From positions 1 through 64,000 of the forward strand of contig NZ_FYAS01000031.1 in NCBI RefSeq assembly GCF_900185715.1: 64,000 bases of DNA, given 5' to 3'. The DNA is from Allobosea sp. CS1GBMeth4. Its GTDB lineage: Bacteria; Pseudomonadota; Alphaproteobacteria; Rhizobiales; Beijerinckiaceae. Below are positions 1 to 9,911 of the stretch, in pieces. Below the pieces are notes generated by a model. The model worked only from the letters and a program-made list of their open reading frames with translations, ran no database searches and was not told the origin of the DNA. Positions within the stretch are counted from its first letter, which is position 1; every line of letters starts with the position of its first letter. The translations under genes and the position numbers were made by a program.

Positions 1-1883
1 TGACCGGAACCAACACCTATTCCGGCGGGACGACGATCGCGCAGGGCACGCTGATCGGATCGGCGACGAGCTTCGGCAGCGGCGCGATCGAGATCACCGG
101 CGCGCTGGTGATCGACCAGCCGAGCGATGCAGGCTTCGCCAATGCGATCGACGGAACCGGCTCCTTCACCAAGCGCGGCGCGGGCGATCTCGACCTGACC
201 GGCACGAGCACGCTCGTCGGCTCGACCACCGTCGAGGCCGGCAAGCTCTCGGTCAACGGCTCGCTCGCCGCCTCGGCGGTCACCGTGATGAGCGGCGCGG
301 AGCTCGGCGGCTCAGGCACGGTCGGCGCCACCACGATCCAGTCCGGCGCGACGATCGCCCCCGGCAACTCGATCGGCACGCTCACCGTCAACGGCGATGT
401 CTCCTTCGCGAGCGGATCGACCTATCGGGTCGAGGTCAACGCTGCCGGCCGGAGCGACAGGATCGTCGCTTCGGGCGCGGCGATGATTGCGGACGGCACC
501 GTCCAGGTGCTGGCCGAGAGCGGCAACTACGCGGCGGCGACGAGCTACACCATCCTGACCGCGTCGGGGGGCGTCACCGGCACCTTCAGCACGGTCACCT
601 CGAACCTCGCCTTCCTGACGCCGTCGCTGAGTTATGACAGCCAGAACGTCACGCTGACCATGACGCGCAACGACACCGGCTTCGGCCCGGGTGATGGCGG
701 CGGCACGACACCGGGCGGCGCCGCATCCGGCAATTACGTGGCCACGACCCGCAACCAGGGCTTCATCGCGAGCGCTGCGGAGCGGCTGGGGGGTGGCAAC
801 CCGGTCTATGACGCGCTGATCTCGGCGACGGCGGCCGAGGCAAGGGCCGGCTTCGACCTGCTCTCGGGCGAGGCGCATGCACAGGGCATCAGCGTGATGA
901 TCGACGAGAGCCGATTGGTACGCGAAACGATCCTGGGCCATCTGCGCGGACCGCTACTGACGCCGGCTCCCGGACAGGTCGCAGGCGCCTTCGCCGCCGA
1001 CCTGCCGGGCCGCAAGGGCGCGGCCGTGATGCCCGCCCCGCTGCCGCTGCCGCGCTACGCGCTCTGGGGCACGGCCTTCGGTAGCACCGGCAACACCGAT
1101 GGCGACGGCAATGCCGCCAGCCTCAGCCGCCGCAGCGGCGGTGCGCTGCTCGGGGCGGACATCATGCTCCATGACGCGCCGGGGTCCTCGCTGAAGGTGG
1201 GCGTCGCCGGTGGCTACAGCCAGTCGCGCTTCGATCTCGATGCCCGCCTCTCCTCGGGCAGGCTCGAGAGCGGCCATGCCGCGCTCTATGCCGGGGCGCG
1301 GTTGGGCGGCCTGCACTTCGATGCCGGCGCGGCCTATAGCTGGTCGGAGAGCGACATCCGCCGCCAAGTCCAGATCCGCGGCTTCGGCGACCTGTTGCGG
1401 CTGCAGCGCCCGGGCTCGGTGACGCAGGGCTTTGCCGAGCTCGGCTACGCCTTCGCCTTCAGCGGCTTTGCGCTCGAACCCTTCGCGCAGCTTGCCCTGA
1501 TCCGGGTCTCGACCAATGCCGGTACGGAGCGTGGCGGCGCCGCAGCGCTGCGGGTGTTCGGCAGCGACCAGACGCTCGGCTTCACCACGCTCGGCCTGCG
1601 CGCCGAAGCGCAGCTCGGCGCGATGCCGCTGTTCGCCCGGGCCATGCTCGGCTGGCGCCATGGTTTCGGCGATCTGACCCCGCAAGCCCGCACCGCCTTC
1701 GTCGCCGGCACGGCCCCGGCGCAGGTCTTCGCCGCCCGGATCGACCGCGAGGCGCTGGTGGCGGAAGCCGGCCTGGACTGGCGGATCTCGCCGGCCACCG
1801 CGCTTGGCCTGACCTATTCCGCCGTCGTCGGCGAACGCTCCCGCGATCACACCCTCAAGGGCAGGGTCGAGATGCGCTTCTGA
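1..1883 (+). CDS. Autotransporter, C-terminal part (5' end outside window)
   Basis: The reading frame is open from base 3 with no start codon needed, so the gene begins upstream of the window. About 626 residues are visible. The first ~190 are Gly/Thr/Ser-rich passenger repeats, including a TNTYSGGTT-like motif and a GTLTVNGDVSF segment typical of passenger-associated beta-helix repeats. A Gly-rich linker follows. The last ~280 residues form an autotransporter beta-barrel domain of alternating hydrophobic strands ending in MRF, with the terminal Phe expected for BAM-dependent outer membrane insertion. Family knowledge says the passenger is exported through or with this barrel to the cell surface. 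The passenger's function cannot be told from this fragment. Confidence 0.88.
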   Translation, partial: TGTNTYSGGTTIAQGTLIGSATSFGSGAIEITGALVIDQPSDAGFANAIDGTGSFTKRGAGDLDLTGTSTLVGSTTVEAGKLSVNGSLAASAVTVMSGAELGGSGTVGATTIQSGATIAPGNSIGTLTVNGDVSFASGSTYRVEVNAAGRSDRIVASGAAMIADGTVQVLAESGNYAAATSYTILTASGGVTGTFSTVTSNLAFLTPSLSYDSQNVTLTMTRNDTGFGPGDGGGTTPGGAASGNYVATTRNQGFIASAAERLGGGNPVYDALISATAAEARAGFDLLSGEAHAQGISVMIDESRLVRETILGHLRGPLLTPAPGQVAGAFAADLPGRKGAAVMPAPLPLPRYALWGTAFGSTGNTDGDGNAASLSRRSGGALLGADIMLHDAPGSSLKVGVAGGYSQSRFDLDARLSSGRLESGHAALYAGARLGGLHFDAGAAYSWSESDIRRQVQIRGFGDLLRLQRPGSVTQGFAELGYAFAFSGFALEPFAQLALIRVSTNAGTERGGAAALRVFGSDQTLGFTTLGLRAEAQLGAMPLFARAMLGWRHGFGDLTPQARTAFVAGTAPAQVFAARIDREALVAEAGLDWRISPATALGLTYSAVVGERSRDHTLKGRVEMRF

Positions 1884-2549
1884 CCCGGCTGCGAGGTCGT
1901 TTGAAGCAGCCTCGCGACCGTGCCGCGCCAGGAGCATGCGTGATCGGTCGGAGCTTCGGCGTCGTCCGGCCTCACGGCCTCAGCCTCTCGGCGAGGTCGC
2001 TCAGACGGCGGCCGTCCGGCCGCAATGCCATGAGGCGTCGTGCCAGGGCCGAAGCGTGCGCGCCGGCATGATCGATGAAGCGCGCGCCAGAGCAGGAGCG
2101 GCGATCAGGGCGAACGCGGAGGTGAGAAGGCCGCGGCGGGAAGGAAGCGACGCTCCACCGTTTTCCACGAGTCCACATGCCGGGTTCCGCATGCGTTCGC
2201 CGAATTGTGCCGAACCGCACCAGAGCTGCACGCTGCTAAGCTATTGAATTTGCTAGTAAGTCTGGTGCTGCTGGCAGTCCGTGGAGCCCCGTCTCTGCAG
2301 TGACTTTCCCTGCTAACACGGAAAGAAACAGGGAAAGCGCGGAAAATCGGCGTTTCTCAGCCGCAAAGTCGCGACACTTCCTTGGACAATGCAGTGAGTT
2401 AGCCAGAGCTTTCCCTGGAGCGGGAACAGGGAAGCTTCCGCTGCAGATCAGCGACCTCTAGGTCCAATCCACAATCAGGATTCCCAAGGCTGAAGGGTGG
2501 TGAATCAATCCGTTCCGGATTTTCTGATTCGGAGCGGATTGATGGGTGT
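1884..2549. other. Intergenic region without a convincing gene
   Basis: No reading frame here resembles a known complete protein. A leftward frame around 2001–2231 has a Tat-like stretch (SRRGLLTSAFALIAAPALA) and may be the remnant of a secreted protein, but it breaks off without a domain. Around 2290–2440 the DNA is less GC-rich and carries two near-copies of the word acagggaa (near 2328 and 2425). A 13-base word at about 2265–2277 resembles the 3' end of the tRNA-Thr gene at 14.3 kb (see findings). Confidence 0.4.
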
Positions 2550-2637
2550 GAAGCGCTGAGCGAGGCGCAGTGGACGCGGATCGCGCCGCTTCTTCCGGGC
2601 AAGGCGACGGACCCGGGCCGAACGGCGGCGGATACGC
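2550..2637 (+). pseudogene. IS5-type transposase, N-terminal fragment
   Basis: In the frame starting at base 2550 the DNA reads EALSEAQWTRIAPLLPGK followed by DPGRTAAD. This matches the well-known N-terminus of IS5-family (IS427-like) transposases: an SDEQWxRIxPLLPG-type opening followed by DPGR. The similarity stops near 2635, exactly where an unrelated leftward gene remnant begins. Only about 30 codons survive, with no catalytic DDE part, so the element is dead. I saw no terminal inverted repeat. Identification rests on motif memory, not a search. Confidence 0.65.
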
Positions 2638-3073
2638 CCGTCGGACAAGGTGACCGCCACCGGGTTTCGCTCAGGCTGTCAGCATCGCGTCGCTTCGGCC
2701 TGCGAGGCCGGCTCCCATCAGCGCCGCGAGCGCCGAGATCGCGTCGGCGAGTGCAATCGTCTTCGGCCGCACGACCCGCCGGTGCTGGGGCTGGCCACGT
2801 CGCGCCCGTTCGATATTCGCCCAAGCCTCGTAATGGATCAGTCCGGTGGGGGCGGGCGAGCTTCTTCATGACACTGTGGCAGGCATCGACGCAAAAGGCC
2901 GCCGCCGGTGCCCATGGCAATGAGAAACCAGGCCACGTGCTTGGCCGCGATCTCCGCAACCCGTCTGTCGTCAGGCTCTCTGTCGGCCTCTTCAGGCGTC
3001 CGCGTCTGTCGCCTTCGACGAGGCGCTCGACCAGCAGGAAAAGGTCGGTCCAGACGGTCTGCGGGCAGAAGCC
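2630..3073 (-). pseudogene. ccoG/fixG remnant (cbb3 oxidase assembly protein), frameshifted
   Basis: Three pieces in different leftward frames line up in order with CcoG/FixG, the polyferredoxin membrane protein needed for cbb3-type cytochrome oxidase maturation. The first is GFCPQTVWTDLFLLVERLVE (~3015–3073). The second is AAKHVAWFLIAMGTGG (~2900–2960). After an internal loss of roughly 100 codons comes CVDACHSVMKKLARP, then, one frame over, LIHYEAWANIERARRG, RPKTIA and RNPVAVTLSDGRIR (to ~2630). At least two frameshifts plus the deletion make it nonfunctional. It starts directly after the ferritin-like gene's stop codon and ends at the IS5 fragment. No other cco/fix gene is in the window. 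Confidence 0.72.
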
Positions 3074-3075
3074 GC

Positions 3076-3957
3076 TCAGCGCTTCCCAATTCCGTCCAGC
3101 TCAGGCAGATCCGCTCTCAGCCAGACGAGGCGGGCTACGGCGCGCCCGGCGAGGGCCTGCAGGCGTACCAGCTCCGCTTCGTCGCGCTGGCCGTCGGCGA
3201 CTTCGAGATAGCGCTCCGTCAGCAATTCGGCCAGGGCGACCGGGCTGGTGGCGGCCGCGCGCAGATGCGAGGCGGCGGGCGTGCGGATCGGCGCGGCTTC
3301 GAGTTCGAGCGCGTGTCGCCTCGCCTCCTGCGCATAGGCCGTCAGGCGGGTCTGCTCGTCCGCAGGCGCCTGAGCCGCCAGCCGCTCGAACAGATCGGCG
3401 AGCCGGCGTTCGAGCGCGGCTTCGTCGCCGGCGACCTCGCCATCGCCGCCGGCTCCGGCACGGGCGGCATGGAAGGCGCGCCGCCGCTCGCGTCGGAGGG
3501 TGGCGACATGGCCGAGCTCCTCCCGCGCCATCGCTTCCGCGGCCTGCTGAATCGGGGCGTCCTGGGCCTGTGCGGCGACATAGCTCCAGAACGCGAAGGC
3601 CCTCTCCTCGTTGCGCACCGCCATCGCCAGGGCCCGATAGGCGCTGAGCAGCTCGGGCGCGATGGTCGAGGCCCCCTCGTCGTCGAATGTCTCGGGCGGT
3701 TTCCACCGGATCAGCGAAGGGTCGGGAGCCTGCCCCTTCACGTGCCGCGACCAGCGCACCACCTGGTCGAGATGCCCGGTCTCGTCGGCGGAGAGGCCGT
3801 CGAAAACAGCGGCGAGGCCTGGATTGCCTTCCTCCCGCATCCGCCTGGCGATCTCCGCGTAACGCTCGGCGGCCTCCTGCTCCATCGCATGGGCGAGCGC
3901 AAACAGCTCCTCCAATGACCTGACCGGGGCGGACGGCTCAGCTTTCAGCAGCGACAT
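3076..3957 (-). CDS. Ferritin-like (rubrerythrin-type) diiron protein
   Basis: The 293-residue product is mostly helical and charged. Two ferritin-like repeats are visible: an early helix with EQEAAERY followed by DETGH, and a second with NEERAF followed by EELGH. These are the E…ExxH ligand patterns of a diiron four-helix bundle, as in rubrerythrin relatives. The remaining ~120 residues are helical with no rubredoxin CxxC domain. The ATG at 3957 is preceded by a strong GAGGAGGT ribosome site. The gene is divergent from nosR, and an FNR/NnrR-type box lies between them, which suggests expression under low oxygen. Iron storage, peroxide removal or help to the NosR iron–sulphur protein are possible roles, but none is proven by sequence. 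Confidence 0.72.
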   Translation of the reverse strand: MSLLKAEPSAPVRSLEELFALAHAMEQEAAERYAEIARRMREEGNPGLAAVFDGLSADETGHLDQVVRWSRHVKGQAPDPSLIRWKPPETFDDEGASTIAPELLSAYRALAMAVRNEERAFAFWSYVAAQAQDAPIQQAAEAMAREELGHVATLRRERRRAFHAARAGAGGDGEVAGDEAALERRLADLFERLAAQAPADEQTRLTAYAQEARRHALELEAAPIRTPAASHLRAAATSPVALAELLTERYLEVADGQRDEAELVRLQALAGRAVARLVWLRADLPELDGIGKR

Positions 3958-4004
3958 CTGACCTCCTCATCGGACGTTCATGGCGTGAAATCCTGCCCGT
4001 CAAC

Positions 4005-4018
4005 TTGCGGCAGATCAA
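4005..4018. promoter_or_regulatory. FNR/NnrR-type binding site
   Basis: The sequence TTGCGGCAGATCAA fits TTG-N8-CAA and matches 8 of 10 defined bases of the FNR consensus TTGAT-N4-ATCAA. It lies between the divergent ferritin-like gene (start 3957) and nosR (start 4172). Centred near 4011, it is about 55 bases from the ferritin start codon, compatible with activation from around −41 on that side. Known nos clusters are commonly controlled by FNR, FixK or NnrR proteins. No such regulator gene is present in the window. Confidence 0.55.
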
Positions 4019-4171
4019 ACAACACCGCCCCCGGCGGGATAGGAGTCTCTCCGCCGATCGCCGTCCAGGCAATCGGCAAAAAACCTGATCGAGGGGGAAC
4101 CAGCGTCCCCCCTGTCGCGTTCCACGCCGGATAATCCGCAGTGGGAACCTTGTCAGATAGGACGATTCCCG

Positions 4172-6526
4172 TTGGCCTGCACGCCGTCGCCTCGACGCCC
4201 GCACCTCGCAGAATTCGCGCGCTTGATGGTGGCGGCGGCGCTTGTCATCCTCGCGCTCATGCTTGCAGGGCCGGCCACGGCTGCGGGGCGGCTGCAGGAA
4301 TTCCTCCCGAAGATCCAGGCCAGCGCGTTTTTTGCGCAGGCGGACCGTTTCGGGCCCGTGCAGGGCGATCCGCCGCTGGCTCCCGCCTATCGCGGCGACC
4401 AGCTCCTCGGCTTCGTTTACCTGAACTCCGACTTCGCCAACGCGACCGGCTATTCCGGCAAGCCGATCCACATGCTGGTCGGCATCGACCCGGAGGGCGT
4501 CGTCCGCGGGCTCAGGCTCGTCGATCACAAGGAGCCGATCGTTCTGATCGGCATCCCCGAGCAGCGCATCGTCGACTCGATGAACCGGCTCATCGGCAAG
4601 GATCTCAGGCCGGTGGCCGCGGGGGCGGAGCGCCCGCCGCAGGTCGACATCGTCAGCGGCGCGACCGTCACGGTTCTGGTGATGGGCGACAGCGTCGTGC
4701 GCTCGGCCGTGCGCCTGATCAAGAGCGGACGGCTCGGCGCCGGCGGGCACCCCGGTTCCGTGGCGGGGGCGGCGCCGGCGGTCAGGACGGTCGACCTCAA
4801 GCAGAGCGAGGCGCGCGACTGGGACACGCTCATCGGCGACGGCTCGGTGCGCCGGCTCTCTCTGACGATCGGCGAGGTCAGCGAAGCCTTCGCGAAGGCC
4901 GGAAACCAGGCCGCCGCCGACAATCCCGAACCTGGTGATGCCAGCGAGCCGTTCATCGATCTCTATGTAGCTCCGGTCAGCGTGCCGACCATCGGCCGCA
5001 GTCTTCTCGGCGATGGCGCCTATGAGCAACTGCGCGCCCGGCTGAAACCGGAGCAGCAGGCGATCCTGGTCGCGGGGAATGGCGCGTATTCGTTCAAGGG
5101 CTCCGGCTATGTCCGCGGCGGCATCTTCGACCGCATCGAGCTCCTCCAGGACGGGCAGAGCACCCGCTTCCGCGATCGAAATCATACCCGGCTTGGCGCA
5201 ATCTCCGCCGAGGGGGCGCCCGATCTGCGTGAGATCGCCCTGTTCGTCGTTCCCGAGGAATTGAAGCTCGACCTCTCCGAGCCCTGGCAGCTGCAGTTGC
5301 TGGTCCAGCGCAATGTCGGCGCACGCGACAAGGCGTTCCTGACCTACGAGCTCGCCTATGCGCTTCCGGATCGGTATCTGCGCGTCGAGCAGCAGGCGCC
5401 GGCAGCGGCAGCTCCAGCGCAGCCGGCCCCGGATGCGCCACGGCTCGCCGGCAACGATCGGGCGGCGGAACCCGGCCAGGCCGGCGCCGATTCCCTCGGC
5501 GGCGCGCTGGACGAGCCGCTATGGCTGCGGATCTGGCGGTCCAACACCGTCTCGATCGGCATAACCGCCGCCGCGATCCTCGTCCTCACGGCCATCTTCT
5601 TCTTCCAGGACGCGTTGGTCCGGCGCCCCCGGACCTACGTCTGGGTCCGGCGCGCCTATCTCGCCTTCACCCTCGTCTGGCTCGGCTGGTACGCCAATGC
5701 GCAGCTCTCGGTCGTCAACGTCCTGACCTTCACCAACGCTCTGATCACGGGCTTCAACTGGGAGTTCTTCCTGGCCGCGCCGCTGATCTTCATCCTCTGG
5801 ACGGCCATCGCCGCGGCGCTGCTGTTCTGGGGACGCGGCCCCTTCTGCGGCTGGCTCTGTCCGTTCGGCGCGCTTCAGGAGCTGACCAACAATCTCGCGC
5901 AATGGCTGAGGGTGCCGCAGATCAAGGTCCCCTGGGGCCTGCACGAGCGGCTCTGGCCGGTCAAATACATGATCTTCCTCGGCCTGTTCGGCCTGTCGCT
6001 CTACTCGGTCGCGCTGGCGGAGGTGCTCGCCGAGGTCGAGCCGTTCAAGACCGCGATCATCCTCAAATTCGCGCGCGACTGGCCCTTCGTTATCTACGCG
6101 TTGACGCTGCTCGCGGCGGGGCTGTTCATCGAGCGCTTCTTCTGTCGCTATCTCTGCCCCCTCGGGGCCGCGCTCGCGATCCCCGGACGGATCCGCATGT
6201 TCGAATGGCTGAAACGCTGGCCCGAATGCGGCTCGCCCTGCCAGCGCTGCGCCAAGGAATGCCCGGTGCAGTCGATCCACCCGGAAGGGCAGATCAACGT
6301 CAACGAGTGCATCTACTGCATGCACTGCCAGGAGCTCTACCACGACGATCACCGCTGCCCGCACATGATCCAGGTGCGGCTGAAGCGCGAGCGGCGCGAC
6401 GCGCTCTCATCCCCGTCCGTGCGCCAGAGCAAAGAAGGAGGGCGAGGGCCTGCTAAGCCGGCCATCACCCATATGGGCAAGCCGATCCGGGATGCCGATC
6501 CGGCCGAGGCGCCAACCGCTGGTTGA
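4172..6526 (+). CDS. nosR: NosR, membrane flavo-/iron–sulphur protein for N2O reduction
   Basis: NosR passes electrons to, and is needed for expression and activity of, nitrous oxide reductase. The 784 residues show the expected order. An N-terminal hydrophobic export segment comes first. A periplasmic FMN-binding domain follows, with the SGAT flavin-attachment motif at ~162–165. Five or so membrane helices then span ~450–670 with two polyferredoxin-type motifs, CGWLCPFG (~559) and CRYLCPLG (~658). Two C-terminal [4Fe-4S] cysteine clusters (CQRCAKECP and CIYCMHC…CP) complete it. Length fits the family. The TTG at 4172 is used as start because AGGAC lies upstream; an in-frame ATG at 4226 directly before the signal segment is the alternative. 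It is the first gene of nosRZDFYLX. Confidence 0.95.
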   Translation: MACTPSPRRPHLAEFARLMVAAALVILALMLAGPATAAGRLQEFLPKIQASAFFAQADRFGPVQGDPPLAPAYRGDQLLGFVYLNSDFANATGYSGKPIHMLVGIDPEGVVRGLRLVDHKEPIVLIGIPEQRIVDSMNRLIGKDLRPVAAGAERPPQVDIVSGATVTVLVMGDSVVRSAVRLIKSGRLGAGGHPGSVAGAAPAVRTVDLKQSEARDWDTLIGDGSVRRLSLTIGEVSEAFAKAGNQAAADNPEPGDASEPFIDLYVAPVSVPTIGRSLLGDGAYEQLRARLKPEQQAILVAGNGAYSFKGSGYVRGGIFDRIELLQDGQSTRFRDRNHTRLGAISAEGAPDLREIALFVVPEELKLDLSEPWQLQLLVQRNVGARDKAFLTYELAYALPDRYLRVEQQAPAAAAPAQPAPDAPRLAGNDRAAEPGQAGADSLGGALDEPLWLRIWRSNTVSIGITAAAILVLTAIFFFQDALVRRPRTYVWVRRAYLAFTLVWLGWYANAQLSVVNVLTFTNALITGFNWEFFLAAPLIFILWTAIAAALLFWGRGPFCGWLCPFGALQELTNNLAQWLRVPQIKVPWGLHERLWPVKYMIFLGLFGLSLYSVALAEVLAEVEPFKTAIILKFARDWPFVIYALTLLAAGLFIERFFCRYLCPLGAALAIPGRIRMFEWLKRWPECGSPCQRCAKECPVQSIHPEGQINVNECIYCMHCQELYHDDHRCPHMIQVRLKRERRDALSSPSVRQSKEGGRGPAKPAITHMGKPIRDADPAEAPTAG

Positions 6527-6564
6527 CGGCTCGGCCACAGGCCCACAGCAACGAGGAGACTGCC

Positions 6565-8511
6565 ATGTCAGAGGAAAGCAGGAAGAAGGGACTGAGCCGG
6601 CGCGACATGCTCGGGACGACCGCAGCGGTCGGCGCAGCGGGAGCCGCCGGCGTCGCGGGCGGCCTCGCCCTTGCGCCGTCGGGCGCGATCACCCCCGCCG
6701 AGGCGCAGACCCGGCCGGCTGCTCCGGCGCGTCCCGCGGTGGCGAACAAATACGAGGTCAAGCCCGGCGAGCTCGACGAGTATTACGTGTTCTTCTCGAG
6801 CGGCCAGACCGGCGAGGTCCGCGTCGTCGGCTGCCCGTCGATGCGCGAGCTGATGCGCATCCCGGTCTTCAACCGCGACAGCGCCACCGGCTGGGGACAG
6901 ACCAATGAGAGCCTGAGGGTCCTCACCGAAGGGCTCACGCCGGAGAGCCGCGAATTCCTGAAGGACAAGGGCGGAATCTATCTCAACGGCGACCTGCACC
7001 ACCCGCACCCGTCCTTCACCGACGGCACCTATGACGGGCGCTATCTCTTCGCCAACGACAAGGCGAACACGCGCGTCTGCCGCATCCGCCTCGACGTGAT
7101 GAAGTGCGACAAGATCATTCAGCTGCCGAACCAGCACACCGTGCATGGCCTGCGCGTGCAGAAATATCCCAAGACTGGTTACGTCTTCTGCAATGGCGAG
7201 GATCGCGTTCCGATTCCGAACGACGGCAAGATCCTGAACGACCCGAAGAAATACGCCTCGATCTTCTCGGCGGTCGACGGCGAGACCATGAGGGTGGCTT
7301 GGCAGGTCAAGGTCGACGGCAACCTCGACAATGTCGATGCCGACTATCAGGGCAAGTACGCTTGGGCGACCTGCTACAATTCCGAGGAGGGCGTCACCCT
7401 CGCGGAAATGATGGCGAAGGAGCAGGACTGGGTCGTCGTCTTCAACCTCAAGCGCATTGAGGAGGCGGTCAAGAACGGCGAGTTCGAGACCCTGGGCGGC
7501 GTTCCTGTTCTCGACGGACGCGCCGGCTCGAAGTTCACGCGCTACATCCCGGTGCCGAACAGTCCGCACGGCATCAACACCGCCCCGGATGGAATCCATT
7601 TTGTCGCCAACGGCAAGCTGTCGCCGACCGTGACGGTGTTCGACGCCCGCAAGCTCGACGACCTCTTCGACGACAAGATCAAGCCGCGCGACGTCGTCGT
7701 GGCGGAGCCGGAGCTCGGCCTCGGACCGCTGCACACCGCCTATGACGGCAAGGGCAACGCCTATACGACGCTGTTCCTCGACAGCCAGGTGGTGAAATGG
7801 AACATCGACCTGGCGAAGCGGGCGTTCAAAGGCGAGAAGGTCAACCCGGTCCTCCAGAAGCTCGATGTCCACTACCAGCCCGGCCACAACCACACCTCGA
7901 TGGGCCAGACTAAGGAGGCCGACGGCAAGTGGCTGATATCACTGAATAAGTTCTCGAAGGATCGGTTCCTCAACGTCGGACCGCTCAAGCCGGAGAACGA
8001 CCAGCTGATCGACATCTCTGGCGACCGGATGGTGCTCGTGCATGACGGCCCGAGCTTCGCCGAGCCGCACGACGCCACCCTGGTGCACCGCTCGAAGATC
8101 AACCCGCTGCACGTCTGGAAGCGCGACGACCCGTTCTTCGCGCCCGCCGTGCAGCAGGCCAAGGCGGACGGAGTCACGCTCGAGCAGGATTCGAAGGTGG
8201 TCCGCGATGGCAACAAGGTGCGCGTCTACATGACGTCGGCGGCGCCGGCCTTCGGCCTTGAGGACTTCACCGTCAAGCAGGGCGACGAGGTCACCGTCTA
8301 CGTCACCAATATCGACGAGGTCGAGGATCTCACCCACGGCTTCTGCATCACCAACTACGGCATCAACATGGAGGTCGCGCCGCAGGCGACGGCGTCCGTG
8401 ACCTTCACCGCCTCGAAGCCCGGCGTCTATTGGTACTACTGCTCCTGGTTCTGCCATGCGATGCACATGGAGATGAAGGGGCGGATGTTCGTCGAGCCGC
8501 AAGCGACCTGA
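6565..8511 (+). CDS. nosZ: Nitrous-oxide reductase, clade I (Tat-exported)
   Basis: NosZ reduces N2O to N2 in the periplasm using a tetranuclear CuZ centre and a binuclear CuA centre. The 648-residue product begins with a twin-arginine signal (SRRDMLGTT plus an Ala/Gly-rich hydrophobic stretch), the hallmark of clade I enzymes. The beta-propeller part contains the typical [18 protein letters not shown] segment and several His residues expected as CuZ ligands. The C-terminal cupredoxin domain has the CuA ligand set [12 protein letters not shown] (~625–636). The ATG at 6565 follows an ACGAGGAG ribosome site 38 bases after nosR stops. All key copper-ligand motifs I can check are intact, so the enzyme should be functional. 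Confidence 0.97.
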   Translation: MSEESRKKGLSRRDMLGTTAAVGAAGAAGVAGGLALAPSGAITPAEAQTRPAAPARPAVANKYEVKPGELDEYYVFFSSGQTGEVRVVGCPSMRELMRIPVFNRDSATGWGQTNESLRVLTEGLTPESREFLKDKGGIYLNGDLHHPHPSFTDGTYDGRYLFANDKANTRVCRIRLDVMKCDKIIQLPNQHTVHGLRVQKYPKTGYVFCNGEDRVPIPNDGKILNDPKKYASIFSAVDGETMRVAWQVKVDGNLDNVDADYQGKYAWATCYNSEEGVTLAEMMAKEQDWVVVFNLKRIEEAVKNGEFETLGGVPVLDGRAGSKFTRYIPVPNSPHGINTAPDGIHFVANGKLSPTVTVFDARKLDDLFDDKIKPRDVVVAEPELGLGPLHTAYDGKGNAYTTLFLDSQVVKWNIDLAKRAFKGEKVNPVLQKLDVHYQPGHNHTSMGQTKEADGKWLISLNKFSKDRFLNVGPLKPENDQLIDISGDRMVLVHDGPSFAEPHDATLVHRSKINPLHVWKRDDPFFAPAVQQAKADGVTLEQDSKVVRDGNKVRVYMTSAAPAFGLEDFTVKQGDEVTVYVTNIDEVEDLTHGFCITNYGINMEVAPQATASVTFTASKPGVYWYYCSWFCHAMHMEMKGRMFVEPQAT

Positions 8512-8513
8512 GC

Positions 8514-9911
8514 ATGCAGCCTGTCCGCACCACCGTGCGCCTGGGGCTGGCAGCGATGTTCGCCGCCAGCTTCGCCCTGCCCGCGCGCGCCGAACGGATC
8601 CTCGTCGGGCCGGGCAGCGAGGATCTCCAAGCCATCCTGGACCGGGCAGCCGAGGGCGATGTCGTCGTCCTGCGCGCCGGCGAGCACCGCGCGCCCGTCC
8701 GCCTCGACCGCAGGCTCGTCCTCGAGGGCGAGCCTGGGGCGGTGCTGGCCGGCGCCGGGCATGGCAGCGTCGTGACGGTCTCCGCTCCGGGGGCCGTGGT
8801 CCGCGGCCTCACCATTCGTGGCTCCGGCACCGATGCCGAGAAGCTCGATTCGGGAGTGTTCCTCGCGAAGTCCGCCAGCCGGGCGATCGTCGAGGCGAAC
8901 CGGATCGAAGGCAATCTCTACGGCATCTATCTGCACGGCGCCGAGCAGGCGATCGCGCGCGGCAACACGATCATCGGCATCAGGCAAGGCCGGGTGAACG
9001 AAGCCGGCAACGGCATCTCGGTCTGGAACGCGGCCGGCGCCAAGGTACTCGACAACGACGTCTCGTTCGGACGGGACGGCATCTTCTCGATCACCAGTAG
9101 GAACAACGTCTTCAAGGGCAACCGCTTCCGTGACCTGCGCTTCGCGGTCCACTATATGTACACCAACGACAGCGAGATCGCCGACAACGTCTCGACCGGC
9201 AATACAGTGGGCTTTGCGATCATGTACTCGCACCGGCTGAAGGTGAGCGGCAACCTCTCCGACGGCGACCGCGACCATGGCTTCCTGTTCAACTACGCCA
9301 ACGGCTCGCAGATCAGCGGCAACACGGTGCTTGGTCGCCTCCAGCCGGCAGAGCGCTGGATGACCTCCGGCATGCGCACGAACGAGGCGCGCGAGCATGG
9401 GCTGCCAGTGGCCGGCGAGGCCGAGCCGCTCGTCGCCGCTGGTGCGCGCAGCGGGCCGGGGAAATGCGTCTTCATCTACAACGCCAATCGGAACCGCTTC
9501 CGCGACAACTGGTTCGAGGGCTGCGAGATCGGCATCCATTTCACCGCGGGTTCCGAAGGCAACGAGATCGCCGGCAACGCCTTCGTCAGGAACCAGAACC
9601 AGGTGAAATATGTCGGGACGCGCTATCTCGACTGGTCGAAGGGCGGGCGCGGCAATTTCTGGAGCGACAACCCCGCCTTCGACCTCAACGGTGATGGGCT
9701 GGGCGACAGCGCCTATCGGCCGAACGATCTGATGGACAAGGTGCTCTGGACCGCGCCCCAGGCGAAGCTGCTCGCCAATTCGCCCGCCGTGCAGGTGATC
9801 CGCTGGGCACAGGCGCAGTTCCCGGCGCTCTTGCCGGGAGGCGTGGTCGACAGTCACCCACTGATGACGCCACCGACCCGCCCCAGGCCGACTCTCGGTG
9901 GCCGGTTATGA
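8514..9911 (+). CDS. nosD: NosD, periplasmic beta-helix protein for CuZ assembly
   Basis: NosD works with the NosFY ABC complex to assemble or supply sulphur/copper for the CuZ cluster of NosZ. The 465-residue product has an N-terminal signal peptide (hydrophobic run ending ARA) and a long right-handed beta-helix made of repeats such as IxGNxxGI and NxxFKGNRF, as expected for the CASH/NosD family. The start ATG lies two bases after the nosZ stop, and the 3' end overlaps nosF in an ATGA, so the genes are translationally coupled. Length and position match known nos operons. Confidence 0.94.
   Translation: MQPVRTTVRLGLAAMFAASFALPARAERILVGPGSEDLQAILDRAAEGDVVVLRAGEHRAPVRLDRRLVLEGEPGAVLAGAGHGSVVTVSAPGAVVRGLTIRGSGTDAEKLDSGVFLAKSASRAIVEANRIEGNLYGIYLHGAEQAIARGNTIIGIRQGRVNEAGNGISVWNAAGAKVLDNDVSFGRDGIFSITSRNNVFKGNRFRDLRFAVHYMYTNDSEIADNVSTGNTVGFAIMYSHRLKVSGNLSDGDRDHGFLFNYANGSQISGNTVLGRLQPAERWMTSGMRTNEAREHGLPVAGEAEPLVAAGARSGPGKCVFIYNANRNRFRDNWFEGCEIGIHFTAGSEGNEIAGNAFVRNQNQVKYVGTRYLDWSKGGRGNFWSDNPAFDLNGDGLGDSAYRPNDLMDKVLWTAPQAKLLANSPAVQVIRWAQAQFPALLPGGVVDSHPLMTPPTRPRPTLGGRL

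Noticed and set aside
1936..2247. A 103-residue rightward frame after the autotransporter
   Set aside because: No recognisable domain, unusual composition, and overlapping frames of equal quality on the other strand.
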